Source of the DNA: Aromatoleum toluolicum
Lineage (GTDB): Bacteria; Pseudomonadota; Gammaproteobacteria; Burkholderiales; Rhodocyclaceae
Assembly: GCF_012911005.2 (NCBI RefSeq)
Contig: NZ_WTVS01000051.1
Span: forward strand, 1-41,906
Reading direction: 5' to 3'
Length of the DNA: 41,906 nt
The notes below the pieces were generated by a model. The model ran no database searches, was not told where the DNA came from, and worked only from the letters and a program-made list of their open reading frames with translations. Numbering within the stretch: position 1 is the first letter of the stretch; every line of letters begins with the position of its first letter. Shown here piece after piece: positions 26,045-35,711 of this stretch. Made by a program: the position numbers and the translations under genes.

Positions 26045-28513
26045 ATGAACAGCAACGGCACCCGCTTCCTGCTCCTCGACGGCGCGTCGGATTTCCGCAA
26101 CGCGAGCCGCCAGTGCAGCTGGGACGTCGAGCAGCGCGCCTTCACGCTCACGCGCCAGGACGCCCCGCGCCTGCCGCAGATGCCGCCGGCACGCGCCCGC
26201 GCGCTGCTCGCCGCCGCGACGCCCTGGATCCTCGACGACCACGGCCAGCTCGGCCGCCTGTCCGACGACGGGCGGCGCTTCGAATGCGCGCTGCGCTGGC
26301 CGGCGGAGGCGGCGAGCGACTGGCAGCCGGTGCTCGCCGCGCTCGACGACGCCGAGACCGGTGCGCCGAACCTCGAAGCGCTGGTGCTCGACCCGGTCGA
26401 CGCCCCCGCCGGCCGCTTCACCGACCTCGCCTTCGGCGGCAGCGGGCTAGTCGCGCTGCCGTGGAGCGACGGCGGCGTCGGCAACGGCCTCACCACGGTG
26501 CATCTGCGCCGGCGCTGGCAGACCCGCTGCACGCTGCCCTTCGCGCCGCGCCGCGCATGGGTGGAGGCTGCAAGCGGGGGAACGACCGGCGCCGACCGGA
26601 TCTGGCTGCTCGGCGAAACGCGCCTGGGACTCGCCGTCGGCGCGCCGCTGCCGCAGCCCTACGTCGGCCGCCCCGAGCGCTTCGACCCGCTGCAGGCGAA
26701 CCCCGACCCGCTGCGCCTCCTGTGGGACATCGCCCTGCCGCCGCACGGCGGGCTGCTGGGGCTGGCCGCCGACGACGAGCGCCTCTACGTGCTGAGCGAA
26801 GCGACCGACAGCACGGCCGACGCGCCGCACATGCAGGTCTTCAGCCGCCCGCTCGCCGCCGGCCCCACGGAAGGTTTCCGCGTCCATCGCCTGCCCGACG
26901 CGCTGCCCGATGGTCTCCCCCTGGCGACCGACCTCGCCGCGCTCGGCGACGGCCGCTTCCTGCTGCTCCTGCCTTTCGAGGAAGGCGCCGAGCGCGGCAA
27001 GCGCCGCGATTGCCCGCTATTGTCGATTCCGGAGGACGAGGACGAGACCACCGCCGAACTCGTCGCCGAACGCTGGCCGCGGCGCTCCGAAGCCGCGCTC
27101 CCAGCCGCCGTCCGCTTCGTGCGCCACCGCGACGGCGCGCCGCGCACGCTGACCGCCGACGGCCCGATCCGCCTCTACCGCCTCGCCCAGGCGCACTTCG
27201 CCGCGCGCGGCACGGTCACGCTGAGCGAGATTCTCGACTCGACGATGCCCGACACGCTGTGGGACCGCCTGTGCCTTGACGCCTGCATCCCGCCCGGCTG
27301 CCGCATCGAGTTCGCCGTGCAGGCGGGCGACGACCGCAACGAGCTGCCCGATGAATGGATCGCGCAGCCGCAGCCGGTGCTCACGCCGCGTCCGTCCGAG
27401 CTCCCCTTTGCACCCGGCCGCGCGCCGCAGGGCGAGGAACACGACGACCACGCCGGGCTGTACGAGCTGCTGATCCAGCGCGGCAACGGCGCGGTGCGCG
27501 AAGTGCGCGGGCGCTACCTGCGCCTACGCATCACGATGCACGGCGACGGCCGCCACAGCCCGGCGATCTTCGCGCTGCGCGTGTATTACCCGCGCTTCTC
27601 GTGGCAGACGCACTACCTGCCCGACCACTTCCAGCAGCAGGAGCGTCCGCTGCCGCTGGAAGACGCCGACACTATCCCCGCCAACGGCGCCGATTTCCGC
27701 GAACGCCTGCTCGCGAGCCTGGAAGGCGTGCTGACGCCGCTCGAAGACCGCATCGCGGCGAGCGAGATCCTGCTGCAACCGGCCGCGACGCCCGCCGCGC
27801 GCCTGCCCTGGCTCGCCGGCCTGCTCGGCACGACGCTGCCACGCCACTGGCCCGAGGCGCGCCGCCGCCGCTGGCTCGCCGCGCAGGGGGCGATGCAGCA
27901 GGCGCACGGCAGCTACCGCGGCCTGCTCCTCGCGCTCGACATCCTGACCGACGGCGCGGTCGCGCGCGGCGCGGTGATTCCGGTCGAGCATTTCCGCCTG
28001 CGCCGCACGATGGCGACCATCCTCGGCATCGACATGGACGACCGCGACCATCCGCTGACGCTCGGCACCGGGCTCTCCGGCAACAGCATCGTCGGCGACA
28101 GCCTGATCCTCTCCGACGACCAGGCACGCGAATTCCTCGCGCTGTTCGCGCCGGAAGTGGCCGAGCGCACGGGCGAGACCGCCGTCGTGGACCGCTTCTT
28201 CGACGAGGCCGCGCGACGCATGACGGTGATCCTGCACGGCCCCGCGAAGCGCCTCGCCGCGGTCGTGCGCGACGCGCTGCCGTCGCTCGTGCCGGCGACC
28301 GTGCAATGGGCGATCCGCACGAGCGAGCACCCCTTCGTGCTGGGCCTGTCGCCGCTGCTGGGCATCGACACCTGGCTGGAAACCCAGCCGCCGCCGCGAC
28401 CCGTGGTGCTCGACCGCACCCGCCTCGGCCGCGGAGACCTGCTGCACAACCCGGTCGCACTCGATCCCGAGCACGCCGTGCCGATCGATACGGCCGTCAG
28501 TGACGGACAGTAA
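26045..28513 (+). CDS. baseplate wedge protein with beta-propeller-like N-terminus (Afp12-like)
   Basis: This 822-residue protein has two parts. The N-terminal about 350 residues contain spaced repeats such as RFTDLAFGGSGLVALPWSD, GLLGLAADDERLYVLS and DLAALGDGRFLLLLPFE, reading as a beta-propeller. The C-terminal part (about 490-740) matches the tail-protein family placed after baseplate J: RYLRLRITMHGDGRHSPAI, YPRFSWQTHYLPDHFQ, RLPWLAGLLGTTLP and QAHGSYRGLLLALDILT. It probably forms the outer wedge, and the propeller may bind fibres, glycans or the host envelope. It follows Afp11 by one base. Confidence 0.85.
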   Translation: MNSNGTRFLLLDGASDFRNASRQCSWDVEQRAFTLTRQDAPRLPQMPPARARALLAAATPWILDDHGQLGRLSDDGRRFECALRWPAEAASDWQPVLAALDDAETGAPNLEALVLDPVDAPAGRFTDLAFGGSGLVALPWSDGGVGNGLTTVHLRRRWQTRCTLPFAPRRAWVEAASGGTTGADRIWLLGETRLGLAVGAPLPQPYVGRPERFDPLQANPDPLRLLWDIALPPHGGLLGLAADDERLYVLSEATDSTADAPHMQVFSRPLAAGPTEGFRVHRLPDALPDGLPLATDLAALGDGRFLLLLPFEEGAERGKRRDCPLLSIPEDEDETTAELVAERWPRRSEAALPAAVRFVRHRDGAPRTLTADGPIRLYRLAQAHFAARGTVTLSEILDSTMPDTLWDRLCLDACIPPGCRIEFAVQAGDDRNELPDEWIAQPQPVLTPRPSELPFAPGRAPQGEEHDDHAGLYELLIQRGNGAVREVRGRYLRLRITMHGDGRHSPAIFALRVYYPRFSWQTHYLPDHFQQQERPLPLEDADTIPANGADFRERLLASLEGVLTPLEDRIAASEILLQPAATPAARLPWLAGLLGTTLPRHWPEARRRRWLAAQGAMQQAHGSYRGLLLALDILTDGAVARGAVIPVEHFRLRRTMATILGIDMDDRDHPLTLGTGLSGNSIVGDSLILSDDQAREFLALFAPEVAERTGETAVVDRFFDEAARRMTVILHGPAKRLAAVVRDALPSLVPATVQWAIRTSEHPFVLGLSPLLGIDTWLETQPPPRPVVLDRTRLGRGDLLHNPVALDPEHAVPIDTAVSDGQ

Positions 28514-28536
28514 AGGATCATAAGGGGAAAAGTGGC

Positions 28537-29475
28537 ATGAGCGAGCCCGACAACAACTGCGACGCGAGCCTCGCCGGCGACGGCCGCTTCGAGGAGGCGC
28601 TGAAGCGCGTCAGCTACGAACCCGGCATGCTGCTGGGGCTGGAGGCGACGCGCGCCGAGCAGGACTACCACCGCCGCCGCGCGACGCGCCACGGCTACTG
28701 GCTGCATGGCGCCGGCACCGTCGCGGGCCTGCGCGTGAGCATCCGCGCCGAGGACCCCGGCAACGACACCGACCCTGTGCGTGTGCGCCTGGTGGTGAGC
28801 CCCGGCGTCGGCGTCGACGGCCTCGGGCGCGAGATCGGCGTGCCCGAACCCTACTGCGTCGATCTCGGCGCCTGGCTCACCGCCCAGCACGAGGACGAAG
28901 AGCTGTGGGGCGCGCTGATCCGCGACGGTTACGCCGAAGCCGACAACCTGCTGTGGCTCAAGGTCACGATGCGCTACCAGGACTGCCCGAGCGGCCTGCA
29001 GCCGGTGCTCGCGACCGAGGTGAATGCCGGCACCGACCCGGTGCAGCCCAGCCGCGTCGCCGACTGCGTGCTGTTCGAGCTCGTCGCCGAACGCCCCGCC
29101 GACGTCCCCGCGGAAGAACACCTCTTCGCCGCGCACAGCCGCATCAAGGCCTACGACGAAATCGAGGCGAATCTCGGCGAACGCGAACGCGCGCAGGTCG
29201 AGGCCGCCGCCGGCGCCGCGCGCACCCAGCTCGAACTCGGCGCGCGTCTGCTGCATTCGCTCGGCGACGACAACCAGGCGCTGGTCGCCCGTCAGGCCTT
29301 CCTAACCGACCCCGCCCAGCTTGCCCGCACGCTCCTCGCACGCATCGCGATCCGCCTCACGCCGCCCGCGCCCGAGCCGGACCTGATCGTCAATCCGCGC
29401 CGCATCGAGGTCGACAACCTCGTGCGCCCCTTCCTCTTCAACGCCGCCGCGCTCGCCCGGCTGATCCGCGCATAA
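28537..29475 (+). CDS. CIS paralogue 1 of a shared N-terminal domain family
   Basis: This 312-residue protein carries at about residues 27-110 a domain also found in the next two gene products. It runs from YEPGMLLGLEATRAEQDYH through HGAGTVAGLRVSI to VVSPGVGVDGLGREI. The remaining part is alpha-helical and Glu/Ala-rich (EIEANLGERERAQVEAAAG) and ends hydrophobic (LVRPFLFNAAALARLIRA). No signal peptide or catalytic motif is visible. GGGGAAAAG precedes the ATG. I recognise the domain only as recurring beside eCIS baseplate genes and cannot name it; a peripheral baseplate or fibre-network role is inferred from position. Confidence 0.7.
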   Translation: MSEPDNNCDASLAGDGRFEEALKRVSYEPGMLLGLEATRAEQDYHRRRATRHGYWLHGAGTVAGLRVSIRAEDPGNDTDPVRVRLVVSPGVGVDGLGREIGVPEPYCVDLGAWLTAQHEDEELWGALIRDGYAEADNLLWLKVTMRYQDCPSGLQPVLATEVNAGTDPVQPSRVADCVLFELVAERPADVPAEEHLFAAHSRIKAYDEIEANLGERERAQVEAAAGAARTQLELGARLLHSLGDDNQALVARQAFLTDPAQLARTLLARIAIRLTPPAPEPDLIVNPRRIEVDNLVRPFLFNAAALARLIRA

Positions 29476-29486
29476 AGGGAACCGCC

Positions 29487-32036
29487 ATGGCCAACATTCG
29501 CTTCACTCCGCTCCGGATCGGCACGACCAACGCGGCCGGCGAGCGCATTTCCAGCATCGACCCGCTGCTGTCGCGCACGAACTACTTCGACGGCCAGCTG
29601 CTGAAGGCGTCCGACCTCAACCGCGACCAGATCTACCTCGACGAGCGCCTGCTGGAGCTCGGCCAGGTCTTCGGCGCCGGCATCGTGCGCGGGCTCGACC
29701 TCAGCCTGCAGTCCGGCCATATCCTGCGGGTCGAGCCCGGCATCGCGATCGCGCCGTCGGGCCGCGTGCTGCAGCTCGCGAACACGCCGCTGACGATAGA
29801 CCTCCTCAACAGCGGCCTGATCGCGACGCTCAACGACGGCCGCTTCCGCAGCTACGCGCGCGGCCTGTACGCGCTCGCGCTCACGCATGCCCAGGTCGTC
29901 GACGGCGTCGCCGAGGCCTTCCCCAAGGACCTTGCCGCGCCGCGCGTCCCGCACGTCGCCGCGTGGGCCGAAGGGGTCGAGCTGCGCCTGATGCCGCTGC
30001 CGCTGCCCCTGCCGCGCCAGGACGAGATCGCGGTACGCGCGACGCTCGCGCGTGAGCTCCTGTCCGGCGGCGACCGCCTCGCGCTGCCGTCCGACGACGC
30101 CGTCGCGCTGGGCCTGATCGCGGTCGAGCGCGGCCGCATCCTGTGGATCGACCGCGGCCTGCTGCGCCGCCCGCAGCGCGCGCTGAACACCCCCAACGCG
30201 ATCCAGCAGGACCTCGCGGCGCACTACCAGGAGCTGATGCAAACGGTGCTGACGATGCGCCAGAGCGCGGGGCTGCGCGGCGCCTTCGCGGCGAGCCAGT
30301 ACTTCCGCGTGCTGCCGCCGTGGGGGCCGCTGCCGCAGGACTCGATCGACCCCATTGGCGGACGCCAGCAATACTTCCCCAAGGATTACGAGGTCAGCAT
30401 CGCGCCGGTGCGCCGCAGCGAGCTCGCCGCCGTGCTCGCCGATTCCGCCCACCTCGCACCGATCGACCTCGAACGCGACGCCGACTGCGACGTGATGGTG
30501 CTGGTGCCGATGAGCGACACCGCCTTCGCGCTGCGTGCGCGCCAGCTCGAAGCGCCGGCGAGCTTCACGCCGCGTTCGCTGGGCCGGCTCGCGCGCCTCG
30601 ACCGCCTCGCGCTGCGCATCCTGCCGCAGCCGCCAATCCACCGCATCGACACCGACGCCGACGTGTGGCGCACGATCTGGGCCGACGTGAATCCGGCCGA
30701 GCTGATGTACGTGCGCCGCCCGCCGCGCACCGCCGAAACGGGCGTCAGCGCCGTCGTGCTCGCGCTCGGCATGACATTGCCGCCCCCGGGCAGCGCGCTG
30801 CCGCCCGACGCCGCGGCCCTCGAAGAGCAACTCGATGCCGCGCTCGAAGACGTGGACGCTGCCGAGGAGGCGCAGGCCGCGCTGGAGGCGGAGATCGCGC
30901 GCCTGAAGGTCCGCATCGCCGAACTCGAAAAGGCGGTCGCGGCCGGCGGCGGCGACCAGAGCCTGACCGACGCGCTGGCCGAGATCGAACGGCTCAAGCT
31001 CGCGCTCGACGCCGCGCAGAAGGAAATCGAGGCGCTGAAGGCCGACGACCGCAACGCGGTCATCCTCGCCAACGCGCTGGAGGCCTCCAGCGACCGCATC
31101 GACGAGCTGAAGGCCGAACTCGACGCCGCGCGCGCCGAGATCGAGCGCCTGAAGACGACCAGCTCGCCGATCGACGAAACCCTCAAGCAGCGCATCGAGG
31201 AACTCGCCGCGGCGCTGGAAGCCGAACGCGCGAAATCCGCCGCGCTGGAGCAGGAACGGACCACGCTCACCGCGCAGCTCAACGACGCGCAGCGGCGCAT
31301 CACCCAGCTCGAAGCCGAACTGAAGGACGCGCTCGCGAAGCTCGAAGCGGCGAGCGGCAGCGTCAGCAGCACCGACGCCGACCTGGTGGCAGTGCGCGAG
31401 GAACTGGCGAAGCTGAAAGCCGAACTCGATGCGACGCGCGGCACGCTCGCGACGTCGAATGCCGAACTCGCCGACACGCGGACCAAGCTCGACGCGAGCG
31501 TCGCCCGCGAGTCCACCGCGGTGGCGTCGCTCGCCGACGCACTCCGGCGCATCGACGAACTGCAGACCACGGGCAGCACCAGCAGCACCGAAATCACCAC
31601 CCTGCGCAACCGCGTCGGCACGCTCGAAACCCAGCTCAGCAGCGCGAACACGACGATCGAGCGGCTCAAGACCGAAGCCGCACAGGGCACCGATCTCGCG
31701 GCCGAACTGACGCTGGAACGCCTCGCGCGGGCACGCGGCGCCGATGCGGCCGGCATCAAGTCCGCCACCGCGGCGGACACCCTGATCGCCGGCAACGAGG
31801 CCGCGCGCATCGCCGCGGTGCAGCTCGTCGGCCTCGCCGACCGCCGCCTCGACCCCGCGCTGTGGCCGAGCATGATGGCCATCGCCCGCAAGGACGTGGT
31901 CCTGTTCCAGAAGCTGCGCGACCGCTTCGTCGACGCCGCCGGCAACATCAATCTGCCCGAGTTCTTCATGGCCGAGGGCAAGGATTTCGGCCTCACCGAC
32001 AAGCACATCGAACTCTGGAAGCAGGTCGCCGGCTAA
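29487..32036 (+). CDS. CIS paralogue 2 with long coiled coil; tape-measure or fibre candidate
   Basis: This 849-residue protein has the shared N-terminal domain at about 33-110 (YFDGQLLKASDLNRDQIYL, GAGIVRGLDLSL, VEPGIAIAPSGRVLQL), a globular middle to about 435, and about 310 residues of heptad-rich coiled coil from about 440 to 750 (IARLKVRIAELEKAV, IEELAAALEAERAKS). A globular C-terminal end follows (about 755-849). Heptads are interrupted by Ser/Thr-rich links near SGSVSST and TGSTSST. No membrane segments are seen. No other gene here looks like Afp14, so this could be the tape measure. An elongated tail fibre or baseplate strut fits equally well. ATG 29487 follows AAAGGGA. Confidence 0.72.
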   Translation: MANIRFTPLRIGTTNAAGERISSIDPLLSRTNYFDGQLLKASDLNRDQIYLDERLLELGQVFGAGIVRGLDLSLQSGHILRVEPGIAIAPSGRVLQLANTPLTIDLLNSGLIATLNDGRFRSYARGLYALALTHAQVVDGVAEAFPKDLAAPRVPHVAAWAEGVELRLMPLPLPLPRQDEIAVRATLARELLSGGDRLALPSDDAVALGLIAVERGRILWIDRGLLRRPQRALNTPNAIQQDLAAHYQELMQTVLTMRQSAGLRGAFAASQYFRVLPPWGPLPQDSIDPIGGRQQYFPKDYEVSIAPVRRSELAAVLADSAHLAPIDLERDADCDVMVLVPMSDTAFALRARQLEAPASFTPRSLGRLARLDRLALRILPQPPIHRIDTDADVWRTIWADVNPAELMYVRRPPRTAETGVSAVVLALGMTLPPPGSALPPDAAALEEQLDAALEDVDAAEEAQAALEAEIARLKVRIAELEKAVAAGGGDQSLTDALAEIERLKLALDAAQKEIEALKADDRNAVILANALEASSDRIDELKAELDAARAEIERLKTTSSPIDETLKQRIEELAAALEAERAKSAALEQERTTLTAQLNDAQRRITQLEAELKDALAKLEAASGSVSSTDADLVAVREELAKLKAELDATRGTLATSNAELADTRTKLDASVARESTAVASLADALRRIDELQTTGSTSSTEITTLRNRVGTLETQLSSANTTIERLKTEAAQGTDLAAELTLERLARARGADAAGIKSATAADTLIAGNEAARIAAVQLVGLADRRLDPALWPSMMAIARKDVVLFQKLRDRFVDAAGNINLPEFFMAEGKDFGLTDKHIELWKQVAG

Positions 32037-32054
32037 TTCGCCACGGAGCGCATC

Positions 32055-33791
32055 ATGGCCATCACGTCCTTCCTCTCGCCCAGCCTGCTCGCCGCGCTCG
32101 CGCTGCGGCCGGCGCTGACGCTGCTGCCGCGCGTGCCGGTCGAGATCCGCCTGCACGAACCCGAAAAGCGCCCCGACGATCCGCGCCGGCTCAACCTCTT
32201 CCCGGGCCGCGCGCTCGGCGAGCGCGAGTTCGAACGCCTGCAGGCCTATGTCGATGACCGCGTCGCGCCGCTGCTGGCGAGCCTCGCGCCGGGCATCGTC
32301 GAGGGCCTGCCCTGCACCTTCTTCGGCAGCGGCGCCGACACCCGCGTGCGCGTGCAGCCGGGGCTCGCCGTAGGGGCGGCGGGGCAGCTGATCCGCCTCT
32401 TCTACCCGCTCGACCAGGCCTGGACCGATCTCGCCGCGCAGGCCGAGCGCGACCAGGACACGCCGCTGCGCGACGGCCTCTTCCTCGTCACGATCCGTAG
32501 TGCCGTCGAGCCCATCGACGATCCGACCGACCAGGAGCCCTGCACCCGTACCGAGCCCGACCCGCTGCGCGAGCGGCGCATCGAGACCGTGTGCCTGCTC
32601 GGCCTGCAGCGCATCTCCGGCAGCCCGCGGCTGATGGCGATGCCGCAGCAGCGCGCCGCGAACCGCATCGGCGCGCGCCTGTTGCGCGAGTCGCCGTTCC
32701 GGACCGATAGCGGCGCCGTGCCGCTGGGCCTCGTGAAGGTCGTCGGCAAGCTGCCGGTGTGGTTCGACCCGCGCGCCGGGCGGCTCCTCGCCGAACCGGA
32801 CGCCGCCGCGCACACGCTACTCGCGCACACCGTCGCCGCGCTCGAAGCGTGGCAGCGCGAGCACCCCGCGCCGCTGCCGAACGTCGCGACGCAGACGCTC
32901 GCCGAACTGCTGGGCCTCGACTACCTCCCGGCCGCCGGCCCGCTGCCCGCGGCGCTGCTGCGCGATCCGGCCGGCAAGACGCCGACGCTGGCCTTCCTGC
33001 CCGCCGACCTGCAGGTCGAACTCGCGCCGATCCCCGCGAACACCATCGAAGGCGTCGTCGCGGATGAACTCTCGCGCGGCACGGTGGACCTCATCCACGG
33101 GCTGGGCGAGCGCATCCGCCTGCTACTGGCGATCCCCGACCTAGACTACCGCCGCGACCTCTTCGATCTGCCGCAGCGCGACACGCGGCTGGAGGACGAA
33201 CTCTTCCGCCGCGCCGAAGCCGCCACCCGCGCCTACCAGGCGTGGAAGGCACAGTGGTACGCGCTCTTCCATGGCCTCAGCGCGCAGCAGCTGCAGGCGC
33301 TGCGCGCACCGCTGCTGATCGCGAACGCCCCGCCCGACCCCGAGCAGTACCGCCTGAAGCTCGTCATGGACCGCGCGAAGACGCTGCCACCCGCGGCGCC
33401 CATGGTGCTGACCCACGTCGCCGCCGCGGTCGGTACCCCGAACCTGCCCGAACCCTACGCCAGCCACCTCGCCGAGCCCCATCCCGCGCCCGAAGACTAC
33501 GACCTCGTCGAGGACACGCAGCCGGGCGACAACGGCCTCTTCCGCCAGCGCGAGGACCTGCGCGCCGACATCCGCCACCTCGAAGCCGCGCTCGACAAGA
33601 GCTTCCGCCTGCTCGAAGAGGTCAATGACTTCCTCGGCCTGCAGCGCCAGCAGCTCGATGCGCTGACGGTGTCCTTCAGCGCGCTCGCCGGCGGCGTGCC
33701 CGGCGACGGCCTCGGCGCGAAGCTCGTGCGCTGGACCACCAAGGCGAACTTCGTGCCCAAGATCGCGACCACGCCGGAGAACCCGACATGA
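32055..33791 (+). CDS. CIS paralogue 3 of the shared-domain family
   Basis: This 578-residue protein repeats the shared domain at about residues 48-115 in more divergent form (LFPGRALGEREFERLQAYVDD, APGIVEGLPCTFF, VQPGLAVGAAGQLIRL). The rest is mainly helical with conserved-looking LPVWFDPRAGRLLAEPDAAAH and a helical segment near the C-terminus (RADIRHLEAALDKSFRLLEEV). No catalytic motif, signal or membrane segment is visible. Its ATGA stop/start overlap with the next gene suggests coupled synthesis. A structural role alongside the other two paralogues is inferred. Confidence 0.7.
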   Translation: MAITSFLSPSLLAALALRPALTLLPRVPVEIRLHEPEKRPDDPRRLNLFPGRALGEREFERLQAYVDDRVAPLLASLAPGIVEGLPCTFFGSGADTRVRVQPGLAVGAAGQLIRLFYPLDQAWTDLAAQAERDQDTPLRDGLFLVTIRSAVEPIDDPTDQEPCTRTEPDPLRERRIETVCLLGLQRISGSPRLMAMPQQRAANRIGARLLRESPFRTDSGAVPLGLVKVVGKLPVWFDPRAGRLLAEPDAAAHTLLAHTVAALEAWQREHPAPLPNVATQTLAELLGLDYLPAAGPLPAALLRDPAGKTPTLAFLPADLQVELAPIPANTIEGVVADELSRGTVDLIHGLGERIRLLLAIPDLDYRRDLFDLPQRDTRLEDELFRRAEAATRAYQAWKAQWYALFHGLSAQQLQALRAPLLIANAPPDPEQYRLKLVMDRAKTLPPAAPMVLTHVAAAVGTPNLPEPYASHLAEPHPAPEDYDLVEDTQPGDNGLFRQREDLRADIRHLEAALDKSFRLLEEVNDFLGLQRQQLDALTVSFSALAGGVPGDGLGAKLVRWTTKANFVPKIATTPENPT

Positions 33792-35692
33792 GCGAGTTCC
33801 TCAACCGCATCACGGCGAACACCACGGAATTCACCGAAGTGAAGCTCGTCGCCGACACGCCCCTGATCAACGCGACGGCGGGCAATCTGAACCTCGCCGG
33901 CGCCGTGCAAATGGAGCCGACGATCTCCGCCGGCACGCTGGCCGCGCTCGGCGCGCTCCAATTCGAGGCGCAGCCGAAGGAGCCGCTCACCGACCCGGTC
34001 TTCAGCAAGGCGCCGACCACCGGCAAGGGCATGCTGTCGCACGTCGAGCTGATCCGCGACAGCTTCGTGAACGTGCGCCGCGATGTCCTCGACCTGCGCG
34101 ACAAGGCCAACGCGCGCCAGAACCAGGCAAAGTCGCTGATCGACCGCCTGTGCGACTTCCTCGACGACTACCTGAAGCCGGAGGAGCTGCGCCGCCTGGG
34201 GGTCATCGACAGCGACAACCAGGCGCCGGCCTTCCGCCTGATGGTCGCCCCCGACCTGCACAATACCGACGGCTTCCTGCTGCGCCCGAAACTCGACCTC
34301 GCGCTGGTGCGCCCCGGCGACGACGGGCCGGACGGCACCAAGCACAACGACGAATCCGCCCTCTTTTCCGCCGGCAAGGCGGTCGCCGACGACATCCGCA
34401 AGATCGAGGCCCTGCGCGGCGCGCTGACCACGCTGAGGCGCCGCCACCAGCAGGCCCTCGAAGACCTCCGCGCGCGCCTCGCCGCGCTCGAAACCGACAT
34501 CCCCGACGAGATCCGGAGCCTCGACGTGCGCGAACGCGCCCGTGTCGAGGCGCTCGACGACTACGCGGTCGCGCAGCGCCTGCTCGCCGAACACTGGCGC
34601 GAGGTCGAGGCCGCCTACGCCGAACGCAAGCGCGTCATCGAAAGCCACCGCGGCCTGTTCTACGTGAAGGTGCGCGAGACCCCGCTCGGCCGCACCCTCC
34701 CCGACCCGCTCGACCTGCGCCCGGCGAGCCCCGACGACCTCGTCCCCGGCTGCGCCAACCGCGACACCGCGCTGCCCGCCGCGCTCGCGCCCTTCATCGA
34801 AGCCGTCTACGACATCCCCGCCGGCGACTGGGCGAGCCTGCGCCCGCTCGGCCACCTGCTGCCCGGGCGCGCGATCCTCGCCGGCCTCGTCGACACGCGC
34901 CGCCAGAAGCTCGCGCTGCGCCTCAACCGCGCGGTGTCGGCAGAAACACCCGTGCTCACCAGCCTCGTGCAGCAGAACCACGCCCTCGTGCGCGAAGTCG
35001 CCGCCCGCCCGTTCAATGCCGGCGCGCTCAGCGAACTGCAGCGCCAGGGCAACGCGATCCTCGCGCTCGACGACCTCCTCGCGATCCCCTCGCCGCTCCT
35101 GCGCGATCCCGCGCGCGCGCTGCACCAGCGCCTCGACGCCGCCGCCGGCTGCCTGCTCGCGCGCCTGCGCACCATCGCCCCGTCGATCCGCCTGCAGTGG
35201 TCCACCCTTGCCGAAGCCAACCGCCTCGCCGTCGAGACCCCCGAACGCTGGCCCGGCATTGCGGACGCCGAGGAGCGCGACTTCAACGGCGTGCGCACGC
35301 TGGTCGAACTCGTCGCGTGGTGGTTCCGCCAGCTCGACACCGACGCCTCCGGCGTCGCCCGCACCGCGATGCGCAACCTTGTGCGCGCCTGCCTGCTGCT
35401 CGCCGCCAGCGACGACCCGCGGCAACTCATCCAGGGCACCCTCAAGACGATTCCCGGCCGCTTCCGCATCGGCGAGGCGCTGCGCCTCACGCTCAACCGC
35501 GAGGCCGCGCCGGGCACGCTGCTGCAGCTCTTCGACGACGGCCAGCGCGTCATCGCCACCCTGCGCGTCGACGACCACGACGACCAGGGCACCGTCGCCT
35601 CGGTCGCGAGCATCCTCGACCCCGAAGTCGAGCGCAATCCGGGCGCGGTGCTCAACACCGCGCTGCGCATCAGCGGGCTGAACCGGGGCTGA
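33788..35692 (+). CDS. large CIS-associated protein of unknown function
   Basis: This 634-residue protein overlaps paralogue 3 by four bases. It is mostly predicted helical, with a Lys/Arg/Glu-rich coiled-coil-like section at about 205-300 (RKIEALRGALTTLRRRHQQAL). The N-terminal 45 residues are Thr/Asn/Ala-rich and may be flexible. No membrane segment, signal peptide or enzyme motif was found. Its place at the end of the structural block would suit a scaffold, tape measure or cargo adaptor. I do not recognise the family. Confidence 0.65.
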   Translation: MSEFLNRITANTTEFTEVKLVADTPLINATAGNLNLAGAVQMEPTISAGTLAALGALQFEAQPKEPLTDPVFSKAPTTGKGMLSHVELIRDSFVNVRRDVLDLRDKANARQNQAKSLIDRLCDFLDDYLKPEELRRLGVIDSDNQAPAFRLMVAPDLHNTDGFLLRPKLDLALVRPGDDGPDGTKHNDESALFSAGKAVADDIRKIEALRGALTTLRRRHQQALEDLRARLAALETDIPDEIRSLDVRERARVEALDDYAVAQRLLAEHWREVEAAYAERKRVIESHRGLFYVKVRETPLGRTLPDPLDLRPASPDDLVPGCANRDTALPAALAPFIEAVYDIPAGDWASLRPLGHLLPGRAILAGLVDTRRQKLALRLNRAVSAETPVLTSLVQQNHALVREVAARPFNAGALSELQRQGNAILALDDLLAIPSPLLRDPARALHQRLDAAAGCLLARLRTIAPSIRLQWSTLAEANRLAVETPERWPGIADAEERDFNGVRTLVELVAWWFRQLDTDASGVARTAMRNLVRACLLLAASDDPRQLIQGTLKTIPGRFRIGEALRLTLNREAAPGTLLQLFDDGQRVIATLRVDDHDDQGTVASVASILDPEVERNPGAVLNTALRISGLNRG

Positions 35693-35711
35693 CGCGATGG
35701 GAACAATGAAC

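Noticed and set aside
30796-31738. Internal DNA repeat array within the coiled-coil gene
   Set aside because: The recurring GAACTCGAAGCC-like stretches reflect heptad coding for Glu/Leu/Ala rather than exact tandem DNA repeats.
29292-32813. Very long open frame on the minus strand (about 1170 codons)
   Set aside because: It lies opposite three well-supported plus-strand genes. Its composition (Arg/Ala/Gln-rich, no recognisable domain) is that of an antisense frame in high-GC DNA.
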